A program made the translations under genes and the position numbers. From Haematococcus lacustris (taxonomy: Eukaryota; Chlorophyta; Chlorophyceae; Chlamydomonadales; Haematococcaceae), in NCBI GenBank assembly GCA_030144725.1, contig JASKMD010000012.1, positions 6,681,095 to 6,745,094 on the forward strand: DNA of 64,000 nt, written 5' to 3'. Below the pieces are notes generated by a model. The model was not told the DNA's origin and did not search any database. It saw only the letters and a program-made list of their open reading frames with translations. Positions 29,501 to 36,523 of this stretch are shown here, piece by piece; position 1 is the first letter of the stretch; each line of letters starts with the position of its first letter.

Positions 29501-31019
29501 TGTGTGGGGCTGCCAGGTCTATGCCCAGGCGGGCTGTATTCAATGTGGCGGTGAGTGGCCTGTGGTCGCTCAGATAGACGTTGGTATCGACGTGCGTGCG
29601 GTGCTCAGGGCCGTGTCTTGCGTCGCGTGTTAGAATAGCGTCGATGCGGCTGTTGCAGTGCGGTTGCTGGTAGGTCCAGGCCCGGTCGCCGGGGTCAGCT
29701 TCCTTCAGGTGCATTTCTGCGGCGAACCCCCTCATCATGCTGTCTTGTGTGTATTCGGTGTGCTCGGAACGATCCTCTGTTTTCATCGTGGCGTTGATAT
29801 CTCCCGCCAGGATGAGTGAGCCGGGCAGGTGCCCAGTGGCTGTTCGTATGTGTTCTTGCATTTTTCCTCGCATTAACAGCGCGTCCCCGTTGTTTCCCGA
29901 CGGCCAATACGTGGCGATGATGGTAAGCTGTTCGCACTGGTGTTGGTTGAGGGTCAGGATGACGCATCGTGCGTTCACCTCAGCGTCGATGCTCGGTGGA
30001 AGCATAGTGGTTTTCATTTGGATGGCTAAGTGGTGTTTGATGCCTATTAGTACGTCACTGTGGCCTCTGTGTCGGTGTGTCGTATAGTCTGGCATGACTC
30101 TCCTCAGCCAGCCAGAGCCTGGATTGTTGCTCTTGGGCTGGGTCATGGTTTCAGTTAGGATCAGGATGTCCGGGCTGTGTTGATGCACAAGGTTCAGGAC
30201 GTCGTTCCTGGACCTATGGAGGCTTCTGACGTTCAGGGTCGTTAGTGTGATATGCTGTCGATTGTGTGTTGGTTGTGGCTGCCGGGTTGGCAAGGTGCTG
30301 TGTTGTGGGTGTGGTCCTGGGTGTTCAGGTAGGTTATCGGTGGGGGGTGGCGGTATTGTGGGGTTGGCGGCGGGGGGTGGGGTGGGGGCTGTGTTTAGGT
30401 ATCTGTACATCAGGGTCTGCGTGTGCGGGTCCTTGGTTTGCGCTCTTGGCTTGGTCCGTCTTTTGTCTACGATGGTGCCCGATGTCGTGGGCCGTTTACT
30501 GCTTGACCGGTCTTGTAGAGTGGGAAGAGTGACTGTGGGGGCGACCCGGCGCAGTCGCGGCCGGGCCTGCTTGTCTGTCGGGTGGGTGTCTGCTGTGGCT
30601 GTTAGTATGCGCTTGTAACTCGCTGGTTGTGCAGTGGGTAGCGGCCGGTCTGTTCGGGGGGTGTGCGCGGGTTGTGTGCCCAGGTCTTGGGTAGTAAGGT
30701 CGATGTGGGTGGTACGTAGATGTTGTTCCAGCTGCTCCGTTGTGGCGCGCCTTGTAGGGTCAGCTAGCCAGCATAGTGGGTGGATGAGGTTGGTATCAGC
30801 CGCGTCGCCCTTTTTAATTTGAACGAGTGTACCCTTCAGCTGAAGCCAGTCTTCCGGGGTGTCCAATCGGCATGGGCGGCCTTGTTCCGAGTCCAACCAG
30901 TGCCATGCGTTGTTAATGTGGCGGATGGTCAGGGCCTCCCAACCCCCTTGAAAAGGGGGTGTGTCCGTTTCACGCGGTTTATTTCTCGTACAGTTTGCGG
31001 ATTGATCAACGAAGCACAT
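23502..31019 (-). CDS. LINE polyprotein main part: APE-RT-PHD-RNase H-CCHC-RLE
   Basis: LINE sequence proper runs from about residue 33 (30922) onward; the first residues are inserted DNA. APE endonuclease at about 255-500 (TLNVRSLHRSRNDVL, LILTET, AGDIN, SRIDAI, LSDHRP). RT at about 840-1150, with KAPGPDGVENEIIK, LVDFTSAFN, IQGDSLSPFLF and catalytic YADD near 27773-27784. PHD finger (C4HC3) at about 1655-1705: CELC, CHNC, HPAC, CPIC. A domain at about 1930-2060 (FGAHHN...TWNVPAD) is unassigned. RNase H at about 2135-2270 (YTDGSC, NKAELTAI, ATDSLCSL, AHSGIIGNEGAD). A CPLC...THLLSGC zinc motif at about 2390 leads into RHN and RPDI of a restriction-like endonuclease. The stop at 23502 lies inside the 299-bp insertion's downstream reading and is not the native end. 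Catalytic motifs are intact. Confidence 0.92.
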   Translation of the reverse strand: MCFVDQSANCTRNKPRETDTPPFQGGWEALTIRHINNAWHWLDSEQGRPCRLDTPEDWLQLKGTLVQIKKGDAADTNLIHPLCWLADPTRRATTEQLEQHLRTTHIDLTTQDLGTQPAHTPRTDRPLPTAQPASYKRILTATADTHPTDKQARPRLRRVAPTVTLPTLQDRSSSKRPTTSGTIVDKRRTKPRAQTKDPHTQTLMYRYLNTAPTPPPAANPTIPPPPTDNLPEHPGPHPQHSTLPTRQPQPTHNRQHITLTTLNVRSLHRSRNDVLNLVHQHSPDILILTETMTQPKSNNPGSGWLRRVMPDYTTHRHRGHSDVLIGIKHHLAIQMKTTMLPPSIDAEVNARCVILTLNQHQCEQLTIIATYWPSGNNGDALLMRGKMQEHIRTATGHLPGSLILAGDINATMKTEDRSEHTEYTQDSMMRGFAAEMHLKEADPGDRAWTYQQPHCNSRIDAILTRDARHGPEHRTHVDTNVYLSDHRPLTATLNTARLGIDLAAPHKPPKHSHTILTTPITNKDREAYRLAVQQPSSGVPQLHAELTAFLAPIYTEATHHLATLGKTNPQQPQRLTSVAGRPAREAVDTAATMLTNLLQTCRTAAIKTCNTKTLTRGGQHYQRRTMCRIRLALGRKLKTARDLSRKANSLFKQTNVHPTIDELILGTDAINEEIRDAVQARQGEDPTENHVQAALAQLTNTYRDQIHQLDDDDSALAIAQARVRMQQLISTQPKKANKRILRPSRTDHKGLQALADPDTKTICTAPADLNRIITAAYGQKLAAPTPKTGHYTNTQTRNYPWARAKADDAFALHACQNIHWLHTAIMDKAGFQECISRLSGGKAPGPDGVENEIIKMLPWEMRETIHQLFIIMWATGCTPTAWKTSDTCLLYKDKGQETDLNSYRPVGLANTVYKLWTSLITKTLAEYAEANGMLSKNQAGFRSHRNTTQQLQMLVMALEDAKLAKADIYALLVDFTSAFNTTCQDKLLWIMHDLGFPTDATDAVKDLYTGATTRFKTPYGHTDPVPVNRGTIQGDSLSPFLFLIYIEPLLRWLQVGARGYKFKSATPDSGERATVSSIDYADDIAILCNTLRNLRCQADKLSAFSDWGHLIISHSKTLATAALHHSVETGMCSNAAEADKRARQQLQTVSLQGKPVTYHRPTSPFTYLGVLITMTLDWKPQHTAMITQLRQKLERLRRSFASARQAIHIIRTAIIPSLAYSFCAVPCTPGDLELYDRSINQCVKLKLRLPLGTPNAIIREDADKLGIGISSTAQEYHARNTTALTHSLQSTDVAHAHISRSMLHKQITWLNTQASTQGHRMLTLLHHTLRARQLVYAYISGLSATEEGLPLYHEECQTLGRLITQASSSQAHDVVSASITCLKSLGIQHASELSCKDNTHIITGSMLTSKYGKKVKQKHIIALNKLAAMAAQPSCPDATATRAIRDSRNTSLDLPPDQRKITTWAAGLTELAPTPAVPDTRTRYMDMKAYAAMHATQPATADRAAAAPAAHDATRTSSRLLKREQRATQSAPTKPTPPKAGTKRNNEGRQTQTIPQDIVRIVGLDLPGLSSWKVDKACRCKPKNLGCILGAMYGHQEAITSIDGWQWDGINKENYYKVHWKPTVIDRWALPLCAEEGYTPTHIETISREEAKDVCTCELCWLPRGDSPTCHNCKRAYHPACLEEAHLSGHKEPGYWLCPICKFGSNDFKTTMRQSAHSDLIRVHWHPTLEPAPLITAHLDYMAKRNDYDEENRQIQEARHARPDAHLPAHTRQGLPDPHTWLPRCTNLHSKATFHTYPINPQTDIVGTGSCETFLQLHPHMTAPAMSLSTGEPIMPRHDLVQHVTVHDESGRTVGLLTKDQHQHLHAWLQHTPHTRNLATEVVALLRRQDAQSSHHPMRGAQDKALNTLHTTRSFPSTVQRWADPLTVRPETTTYWSPDTNDTAFGAHHNCLLVRHTGLSTWNVPADDAVALKCVNHAIHSATQEEAMATIMLIPGKKGISYPKHIDTLRRYPEYCQHLASIPPTKTRCPKPGKHAKLHIYVIWNAAGQQLVTKGNPQGWLASTATALHPQRDTHPIRNRPTNQSQPATPPSGHKQHMRLPLDRDLPTSGHQRSHEQLTHHSTTQPRMAITEWATIAYTDGSCIKTSGAAPASVGAGVYIPENNVLITAALNDPESNTINKAELTAIHAALKAGAKRIATDSLCSLYQIRRALANPMSLITHRHNDILTAIATLIIDSPVTIQFLKVRAHSGIIGNEGADVLAKHAALHPELANTPAYSPTTRKETKNWLSNATDGESPAPLPDCRQSVRAHIHRKHKLGLANQDSIYYQMSQEITKVAATGAGERVMVDTNISTHAQRTALLYRTGGLYNQKLAMRWKRATDDRCPLCGEADSATHLLSGCSETLPMVQERHNGAGRLITKAISKGTLGGYISFADTGSWEKGAKESLDLPSDTLHTTLQTLGLKPEDTKHTTRPDILTLVGISSQAPRPTLAVWAETWLICSL

Positions 31020-31716
31020 CAGTATGTAGAGGGCTCGCTTGGCTACACGCTACGGCTGTCCTGAGCGTCCATGACTATGTATATGATGCACTGTTTAGGC
31101 GTGAACCCGGCCTATATTTTGTGGGCAGATATCACCATGCACGCCAATGGTGCTTGGGCTCCTGCAATTGACAATCCATGGCTCACTGAGCTTTTTGAGT
31201 AATATTGCTTCTTCTGACACAGCTGGGCATATGAGTATAGTAGTCTTTGAAAGTGCGGTCAGCACAAAAATATGACATCTCTCTGAGTTTTGGCTGGATT
31301 TGCTGCTTAGGCTGCAAATCCTACCTGCTCAGCGGAGCCGCAGCTGAAGCTTGGATTAGCCATTTACGTATGCTGTGGTGTACTCGGAAACTCCTGCATC
31401 ATCAGATGTTCGTCGGGTAACCTGTGCTGGCGCAGGATAGGTGGCAACTGCTGCGTGCACCTCACCTCGCGGGCTGGCAGCAGCGCCTATGCGTAGAGCA
31501 CCAAGAGCACGCCTGCACTGCGCGATGTCTTGAGGGTGGCCGGCGGATCCCAACCACCCTGCCGACCACAATCGAAGCAGCTGCCGGTTGCTGCCAAAAC
31601 TAGAGTCCGCGTTTATGCCATGCCGCGCGGGGCTAAAGCCATAGGCCTGCTCCCGGAGCAATCGGTTGCATGTGACGGTCTTACATGCCAAAACATCAGA
31701 GTTGGGAGGCCCTGAC
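30928..31716. mobile_element. 789-bp GTCAGG-family TIR element in the LINE
   Basis: Perfect 16-bp TIRs, GTCAGGGCCTCCCAAC at 30928-30943 and its complement at 31701-31716. Flanking 5-bp duplication GGATG at 30923-30927 and 31717-31721. Removing the element and one GGATG restores the LINE frame across TTIR/HINNAWHW. No coding capacity that I trust. It shares TIR form and duplication length with the elements at 36524-38594 and 50970-56275. Confidence 0.9.
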
Positions 31717-34700
31717 GGATGGTGGTAGCGTGATTGTGAGTAATGAGGACGGCGGCTGTGTTAGTGTAGCTGTCCGTCTTGCCCATGAGCGTGGTGAGGA
31801 GCTCTGGTGTGATGTTGTTGTTGGTGGTGGTTGTGGCGGTAGGGCATAGGTGGAGGTCCTTGTGGTGGTGGTATAGGTAGTGGTTTATGGTGGAGATGGT
31901 GAAGTTGCCAGATTCCTCGTAGATGTGTGGGAGGCTGCTACGTAGTGGTATTATCCTGTGCTCCTGCCTTGCCTGGTTGGCTAGGCCTTGGATGTGTGTG
32001 TCGAGTGATTTGCAGTGGGTGATGACGTCTTCGGGCCAGATCATGGGTTTCCCTATGGCCATGTTGATGGCGTGCACAAGACAACATTGTTTGTATTGCC
32101 TTTCCATGTAGCATTGGGACGGGTCCTGGTTGTCTTCCTTGTGGCTGATAATGTGACTAATACCCTGTCGGGTGGTGGCCATTGTTTGGGCTGGTGTGGC
32201 GGCCGGGTCGGGTGCAATGACGAACACCTCGTGGAAGTGGTTCGTGTAAGAATGCGACAGCTCACAGATGGCTATAGCTGATTTACTGGAGCTGTCGGAA
32301 TCTAGGAGCTTCCACTGCCCACCCAACTTCCTGAGCGCCATGCTGTGGCCGTTCGTTTTGCACAAGAAGTTGAGTGTGGCATACTCTATCGCTATGGTGT
32401 CGAGGTTGTCGTCGTTCCAGTCGTCTGTGTTGCGTAGGTGAGCGACCCTCGTAAGAGTGAGGCCGTATTTGGTCCTAAGGTATAGGTGAATGACCTCGTC
32501 GCTGAAGGCGCCCCCGTCCCCTCGTGCGGTATGCCACGCCTTTTTGTCGCCTTCGTCTTGTAGGGTTGTATCCCAGGTTGTCCAAAAGTTATGCAGGTCC
32601 TCAGGCTTCACCCATTCCTTTCCAGCTGCATTGTTGAGGGAGTGGGCCTGGCAGTTGCGATTCACCTGCGCTTCGAAAAACAAGGGGTTAGGGTTGACTT
32701 CTGGGTGATGCTCCTCATTGTGGGATGGGCCTGGGTTCGCTTCAATATCACCTCCTGCTAGCAACAACCAGCCTATATAGAGCAAGTAGATAGCACTGTA
32801 GCAGGGGGACATGACGCCAAGGCAATGGGCTAGCTTGGTTGATAGGGCTGGGATGCTCATGCGGGTAGGCAGATCAGGCATGCGGTTGATGCGCAGAATG
32901 TATATTGTGTACCGTTGCAAAGTCGTGTTGTATTGGTGAACTAGGATGCTGGTGCTTTCTGGGTTGGATGTATAGTGGCCATGCGACTGCCAGCTAGTGA
33001 GGGCTGTTGACAGGTGCATCAAGGCAGTGTGACGTTCCACTGAGCCATCAAGGTAGAGGTACAGGGTGTTGGCAGATCCAACAGAGACCGCTCTCCATCT
33101 CCTGATTTTCTTAAGGTGTCGTCGGAGGCAAGCTCTAGATTGAAAAGGGGTAATAGCAGGGGGTGGGGGGGTGGGGGGGTAGCCCCTAATTAAAGCGATG
33201 CTGGCGATAGCAATGGCGATGTGTGCCATCCAGCTGAGTGTCTCGTGTCCGTAGTCATAGTTGGGCATGGTGCTAGTGTCTATAGTGTCGGCTGTCTGGG
33301 ATTGTCGCGGGGTGCCTCCCCTAACTCGTTGGTGTAGTTGTCCATCCTCTGCCTTGTTGTTGTAGGCATGAGGGTACCTGATGCGGGGCAGCAGGCCAGC
33401 ATGGGCAGCATGCGTGGCTGCTCCTGGCAGCGTAGTGAGCTGAGTACACCGCTGCACACTCTCTGACTTGTTGTTGTAGGCATGGCGGTACCTGCTGCGG
33501 GGCAGAGCACCAGCATGGGCAGCATGCATGGCTGCTCCTGGCAGCGTCATGGGCTGAGTACACCGCTGCACACTCTCTGACTTGTTGTAGTAGGCATGAG
33601 GGTACCTGATGCGGGGCGGCAGGCCAGCATGGGCAGCATGCATGGCTGCTCCTGGCAGCGTCATGGGCTGAGTACACCGTTGCACACTCTCTGACCTGTA
33701 ATTGTAGGCATGAGGGTGCCTGATGCGGGGCAGCAGGCCAGCATGGGCAGCATGCGTGGCTGCTCCTGGCAGCGTGGTGGGCTGAACGCACCGCTGCACA
33801 CTCTCAGACTTGTTGTTGTAGGCATGGCGGTACCTGCTGCGGGGCAGGAGGCCAGCATGGGCAGCATGCATGGCTGCTCCTGGCAGCGTCATGGGCTCAA
33901 CCCACCCCTGCGCACTTTCTGACTTGTTGTTGTAGGCATGAGGGTACCTGTTGCGGGGCAGCAGGCCAGCATGGGTGGCGGCAATAACATGGGCTGGCAG
34001 GTGGTGGTGGGGCGGAGCGCCATGTACCATGTCGACCTGCATGTCAACATGGGCAGCTTGCATTTGTGAAGTGGCCGGCTGATCATGCCAGGCTGCAGCA
34101 GGGCGGTCTGGTAGGTGGTGGTGAGGCTGAGCGCCATGGGTTGTGCATTGGGGTATAGCCCCTAGGGATGTGTGTTGGGGTATAGCCCCTAGGGATGTGT
34201 GTTGGGGTATAGCCCCTAGGGATGTGTGTTGAGGTATAGCCCCTAGGTATGTGTGTTGGGGTATAGCCCCTAGGGATGTGTGTTGGGGTATAGCCCCTAG
34301 GGATGTGTGTTGGGGTATAGCCCCTAGGGAGTAGGTCGCTGGTGAGTAGGGGGGTGCGTTCCCATCTCTCTTGCCTCGGGGTTGTTCCCTCAGCTCTCCA
34401 ACCTGACCTCGGGGTTTTTCCCTTGGCATTGTGTGTTGCCTAGGGGGTTTTTCCCCCGGCGTGTAGTGTTTGTGGCAGTCAAGGCAGGCCAGGACTCCTG
34501 TCTGTCTGTCTTTAACACCTGTCTGTCCAAGCGCCGTCTCGGCCATTCCTGCGCTGTGTCTAGCGCTATATCTTGCCGTCTCGCCGCCACCCTGTTGGAG
34601 CCTTGTGTTGTCGCAGCAATAGTGCAGCTGTAACAGCAATATGAAGACGAGTCTGGCTGCCTTGTTGGGCTTACCAGGCATTCGGCTAACGCGATGTCCC

Positions 34701-34747
34701 AGTGCGTGGATGGGGCCCACGGTTCGAATGGTATCGTCGTTCCACAT
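31613..34747 (-). CDS. LINE polyprotein N-terminal part: repeats, 2A motif, two Josephin-like proteases
   Basis: ATG at 34747; native LINE sequence to 31717. Residues about 145-205 are eight nonapeptide repeats (GAIPQHTSL type). About 260-480 are six 38-residue repeats (AHAGLLPR...HAYNNKSESVQ). A hydrophobic segment (AIYLLYIGWLLLAGG) leads into DIEANPGP, residues 667-674, a canonical 2A motif. Protease domain 1 has C699 (NRNCQAHSLNN), H801 (GHSMALRKLGGQW) and D816 (LLDS). The H-to-D/N spacing of 15 and the motif RKLG-x-QW match the Josephin deubiquitinase family. Domain 2 has C889 (QCCLVHAINMAIG); its His and Asp lie across the insertion (NHATTIRHINNAWHWLD after excision, again spaced by 15). 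With 2A skipping, residues 1-673 would be released from the enzymatic part. The last ~35 codons are inserted DNA. Confidence 0.85.
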   Translation of the reverse strand: MWNDDTIRTVGPIHALGHRVSRMPGKPNKAARLVFILLLQLHYCCDNTRLQQGGGETARYSARHSAGMAETALGQTGVKDRQTGVLACLDCHKHYTPGEKPPRQHTMPREKPRGQVGELREQPRGKRDGNAPPYSPATYSLGAIPQHTSLGAIPQHTSLGAIPQHTYLGAIPQHTSLGAIPQHTSLGAIPQHTSLGAIPQCTTHGAQPHHHLPDRPAAAWHDQPATSQMQAAHVDMQVDMVHGAPPHHHLPAHVIAATHAGLLPRNRYPHAYNNKSESAQGWVEPMTLPGAAMHAAHAGLLPRSRYRHAYNNKSESVQRCVQPTTLPGAATHAAHAGLLPRIRHPHAYNYRSESVQRCTQPMTLPGAAMHAAHAGLPPRIRYPHAYYNKSESVQRCTQPMTLPGAAMHAAHAGALPRSRYRHAYNNKSESVQRCTQLTTLPGAATHAAHAGLLPRIRYPHAYNNKAEDGQLHQRVRGGTPRQSQTADTIDTSTMPNYDYGHETLSWMAHIAIAIASIALIRGYPPTPPPPAITPFQSRACLRRHLKKIRRWRAVSVGSANTLYLYLDGSVERHTALMHLSTALTSWQSHGHYTSNPESTSILVHQYNTTLQRYTIYILRINRMPDLPTRMSIPALSTKLAHCLGVMSPCYSAIYLLYIGWLLLAGGDIEANPGPSHNEEHHPEVNPNPLFFEAQVNRNCQAHSLNNAAGKEWVKPEDLHNFWTTWDTTLQDEGDKKAWHTARGDGGAFSDEVIHLYLRTKYGLTLTRVAHLRNTDDWNDDNLDTIAIEYATLNFLCKTNGHSMALRKLGGQWKLLDSDSSSKSAIAICELSHSYTNHFHEVFVIAPDPAATPAQTMATTRQGISHIISHKEDNQDPSQCYMERQYKQCCLVHAINMAIGKPMIWPEDVITHCKSLDTHIQGLANQARQEHRIIPLRSSLPHIYEESGNFTISTINHYLYHHHKDLHLCPTATTTTNNNITPELLTTLMGKTDSYTNTAAVLITHNHATTIRQGLPTLMFWHVRPSHATDCSGSRPMALAPRGMA
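32726..32749 (-). other. 2A ribosome-skipping motif DIEANPGP
   Basis: Matches the D-(V/I)-E-x-N-P-G-P consensus exactly and follows a hydrophobic Leu-rich stretch (GWLLLAGG), as in active 2A sequences. The skip would fall between Gly673 and Pro674, directly ahead of the first protease domain. Confidence 0.88.
33350..34000. repeat. 114-bp in-frame tandem repeat, six copies
   Basis: Units start at 114-bp steps (33379, 33493, 33607, 33721, 33835, 33949 at an internal landmark). Each encodes a 38-residue unit of the LINE N-terminal region. Confidence 0.9.
34145..34332. repeat. 27-bp hairpin-forming in-frame repeat
   Basis: About seven copies of a 27-bp unit that contains GGGGTATAGCCCC, able to form a 4-bp stem, followed by TAGGGATGTGTGTT. 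Each codes for nine residues (GAIPQHTSL) on the minus strand. Confidence 0.9.
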
Positions 34748-34750
34748 ATG

Positions 34751-36117
34751 ACTCGGGCTGAAATGAGGCGTAGATTGCAGTGGTATACAGCGTTATGGCA
34801 GGAGGTGGAAGGATGTTCGCCAAAACTTCTTCGGTTTTCGCAAACCGAAAAAGTCGTGGCAGAAGAAGAAGGGTCATGCATGACGAACAAGATCAAGGCA
34901 AGGTTGAGGGCTGAAGGTGTTGTTTGTTGTAGCCCTTCTCTACCAGCTGCCGTACAAGCTGGACGTTGTATAGTATTAAAGAGCTTTGTAAGTACCAACC
35001 TGTCGCTCAGCTTGGGTGTCGCCCCCTGCCCAAAAATAGCATGCACCATGGGGCATGCACCCTAAACTAAGGATCTGCAACAAGGAGGTCTACAGGAACA
35101 TGTGATGCAAACAAACATATGATGCATGGCCACTAACCTCCAGCAGTGATTGTGTGGCAGGCCCCTCGCTGCTGCCGGACACCGGGCGTTGTGCGGCAGT
35201 TGCAGTTGGAGCCACATGCGCCAGCCCAGCCCCCTGCCCCTGCAGCCCTGCCCCTCCCTGCCCCTCGCTGCTGCCAGCTGCCAGGATGGTGGGTGGACGG
35301 CGGGCAGGACCTGCAGCCACATGCGCCAGCCCAGCCCCCTGCCCCTGCACTAGACCCATGATTGCCATCACACACCTCAACATAGACACCTTGGCATGCC
35401 TTCCTGCAGCCAAATAGGATGGCACATGGTGGTAGTGAGAGGACATGAGGTCGGGGGGCTGCATACCCATGTTAGTGCTGAACGCATCGTCACTGCCACA
35501 TGAAACTTGGGCTGTAGTTTCATTGGGGTGATAACAGGCCACTAGCAAAGTGGCATACGATTTTATTAGTTCTCATGGCTGTGGCATGGCTGGGCGTGCC
35601 ATGGGCTTGCTGTGAAGCTGTCACTCACACCTCACTTGCATGTTGCAGCAATCTTACCTATTATGTAGATGTGCTTGCTACGGACACATGTGTGTGACAA
35701 GGGTCGCGGATGGAGCCCTGGCTAGTGCCTGGCGCCAGTCACAGGAACACCGAATTCCGGTCGGTCAAGGCATGGGGCATGTCGCGTTTGATGGTGCTGC
35801 GCCACTTACTGGATTTAACTAGGACTATAGATGCACCTCCAGCCACCGTCGCGCTCGACTGGGCAGTCACGTGACAGTGCACGGTGCTGCGATAGGCATT
35901 CTGACCCGTGCGACCTTACAACTACAAGCCTCCAGTAGCAAGCTTGCGTCTCAAGCACATTCAATGTGGAGGGCGCCACAGGCTTCGGGCCAGGCACAAC
36001 CATCAGCGGGATACAGCGCAAAATGACGATTGCAACGCTCCAGGCGCAACTGCTATCCGTGGCCTATGGGCTCCGTTCGTCAAAATTTGAATTTTCCTCA
36101 GGGCGTGTCACAGCTGA
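34751..36117. other. LINE 5' flank and intergenic DNA
   Basis: 34751-35050 may be the LINE 5' untranslated region; the boundary is not visible. A C-rich block (CCAGCCCAGCCCCCTGCCCCTG type) is duplicated at about 35220-35260 and 35325-35350. No gene recognised. Confidence 0.4.
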
Positions 36118-36152
36118 GCGCCACACACATCCCCTTTGTTAGGGGTTCCTTG
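36118..36152 (-). other. Conserved Fanzor 3'-end hairpin motif, copy C
   Basis: CCCCT-AACAA-AGGGG followed by ATGTGTGTGG, at the same place relative to the RuvC-III exon as in copy 2. Confidence 0.6.
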
Positions 36153-36523
36153 TTTTTTTTTGTGTCGTACTTCTTGGTACGCTCAGGGGTGCGGCCTGCG
36201 GTGAGGTGCGAAACAAATGTAAGTGACACGAGATGTTCACGACATGTTCACCTAATGCACTCGGTGTAGCGCGGTGTACCTGATGCTGACTGCACAGCGG
36301 CGAATGTTCAGCGCTGCTAACAAGTCCCGGTCACCCGGCCTGCGGTGCAAGAAATGTAAGTGGCATGTCATGCAGGACATGTTCACCAAGCAAATGCTTA
36401 CCCAAGCAAATGCTTACCCAATGGCTTTGGTAAAGCGCAACGAGCTCCTGGTGTTGGGGGAATGTTTCACTTTGCTGAACATTGTTCGCTGCAAGTCCGC
36501 CTTCGAAGGTCTGCAGCCGTTGG
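36118..36523 (-). pseudogene. Fanzor/TnpB-like C-terminal fragment, copy 3
   Basis: On the minus strand an exon reads SKVKHSPNTRSSLRFTKAI and ends at a gtaagc donor near 36421. After a short intron and a cgcag acceptor the frame continues as DRDLLAALNIRRCAV, the RuvC-III block, near 36300-36350. A further exon after ctcaccgcag reads RTPERTKKYDTKKNKEPL. It ends in the conserved hairpin motif. The sequence differs from copies 1 and 2 upstream of RuvC-III, so it comes from another subfamily. Its 5' part is cut off at 36523 by the transposon 36524-38594. Sequence beyond 38594 could continue it, but I could not confirm that. Confidence 0.6.

Larger units (their letters stand above)
22897..34750 (-). 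mobile_element. Dualen/RandI-like LINE with 2A motif, interrupted by two insertions
   Basis: Non-LTR retrotransposon reading leftwards. Removing two later insertions (30928-31716 with 5-bp duplication, 23283-23581 with 2-bp duplication) leaves one open frame from ATG 34747 to the stop at 22916, 3,578 codons. Domain order: N-terminal repeats, a hydrophobic segment and 2A motif, two Josephin-like protease domains, APE endonuclease, RT, PHD finger, an unidentified domain, RNase H, CCHC, restriction-like endonuclease. The Dualen family from Chlamydomonas is known to combine APE, restriction-like endonuclease, RT, RNase H and a cysteine protease. The 5' end beyond 34750 and the 3' tail (cut by the gap) are not defined. 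Confidence 0.9.

Noticed and set aside
30941..30966. CCCCCTT-GAA-AAGGGGG hairpin with GTGTGTCC as a fourth Fanzor 3' motif
   Set aside because: Only short similarity; it lies just inside the TIR of the 789-bp element and no Fanzor sequence is nearby.
31020..31612. Native spacer between two separate LINE ORFs
   Set aside because: TIRs and the GGATG duplication show it is an insertion; the LINE had a single frame.
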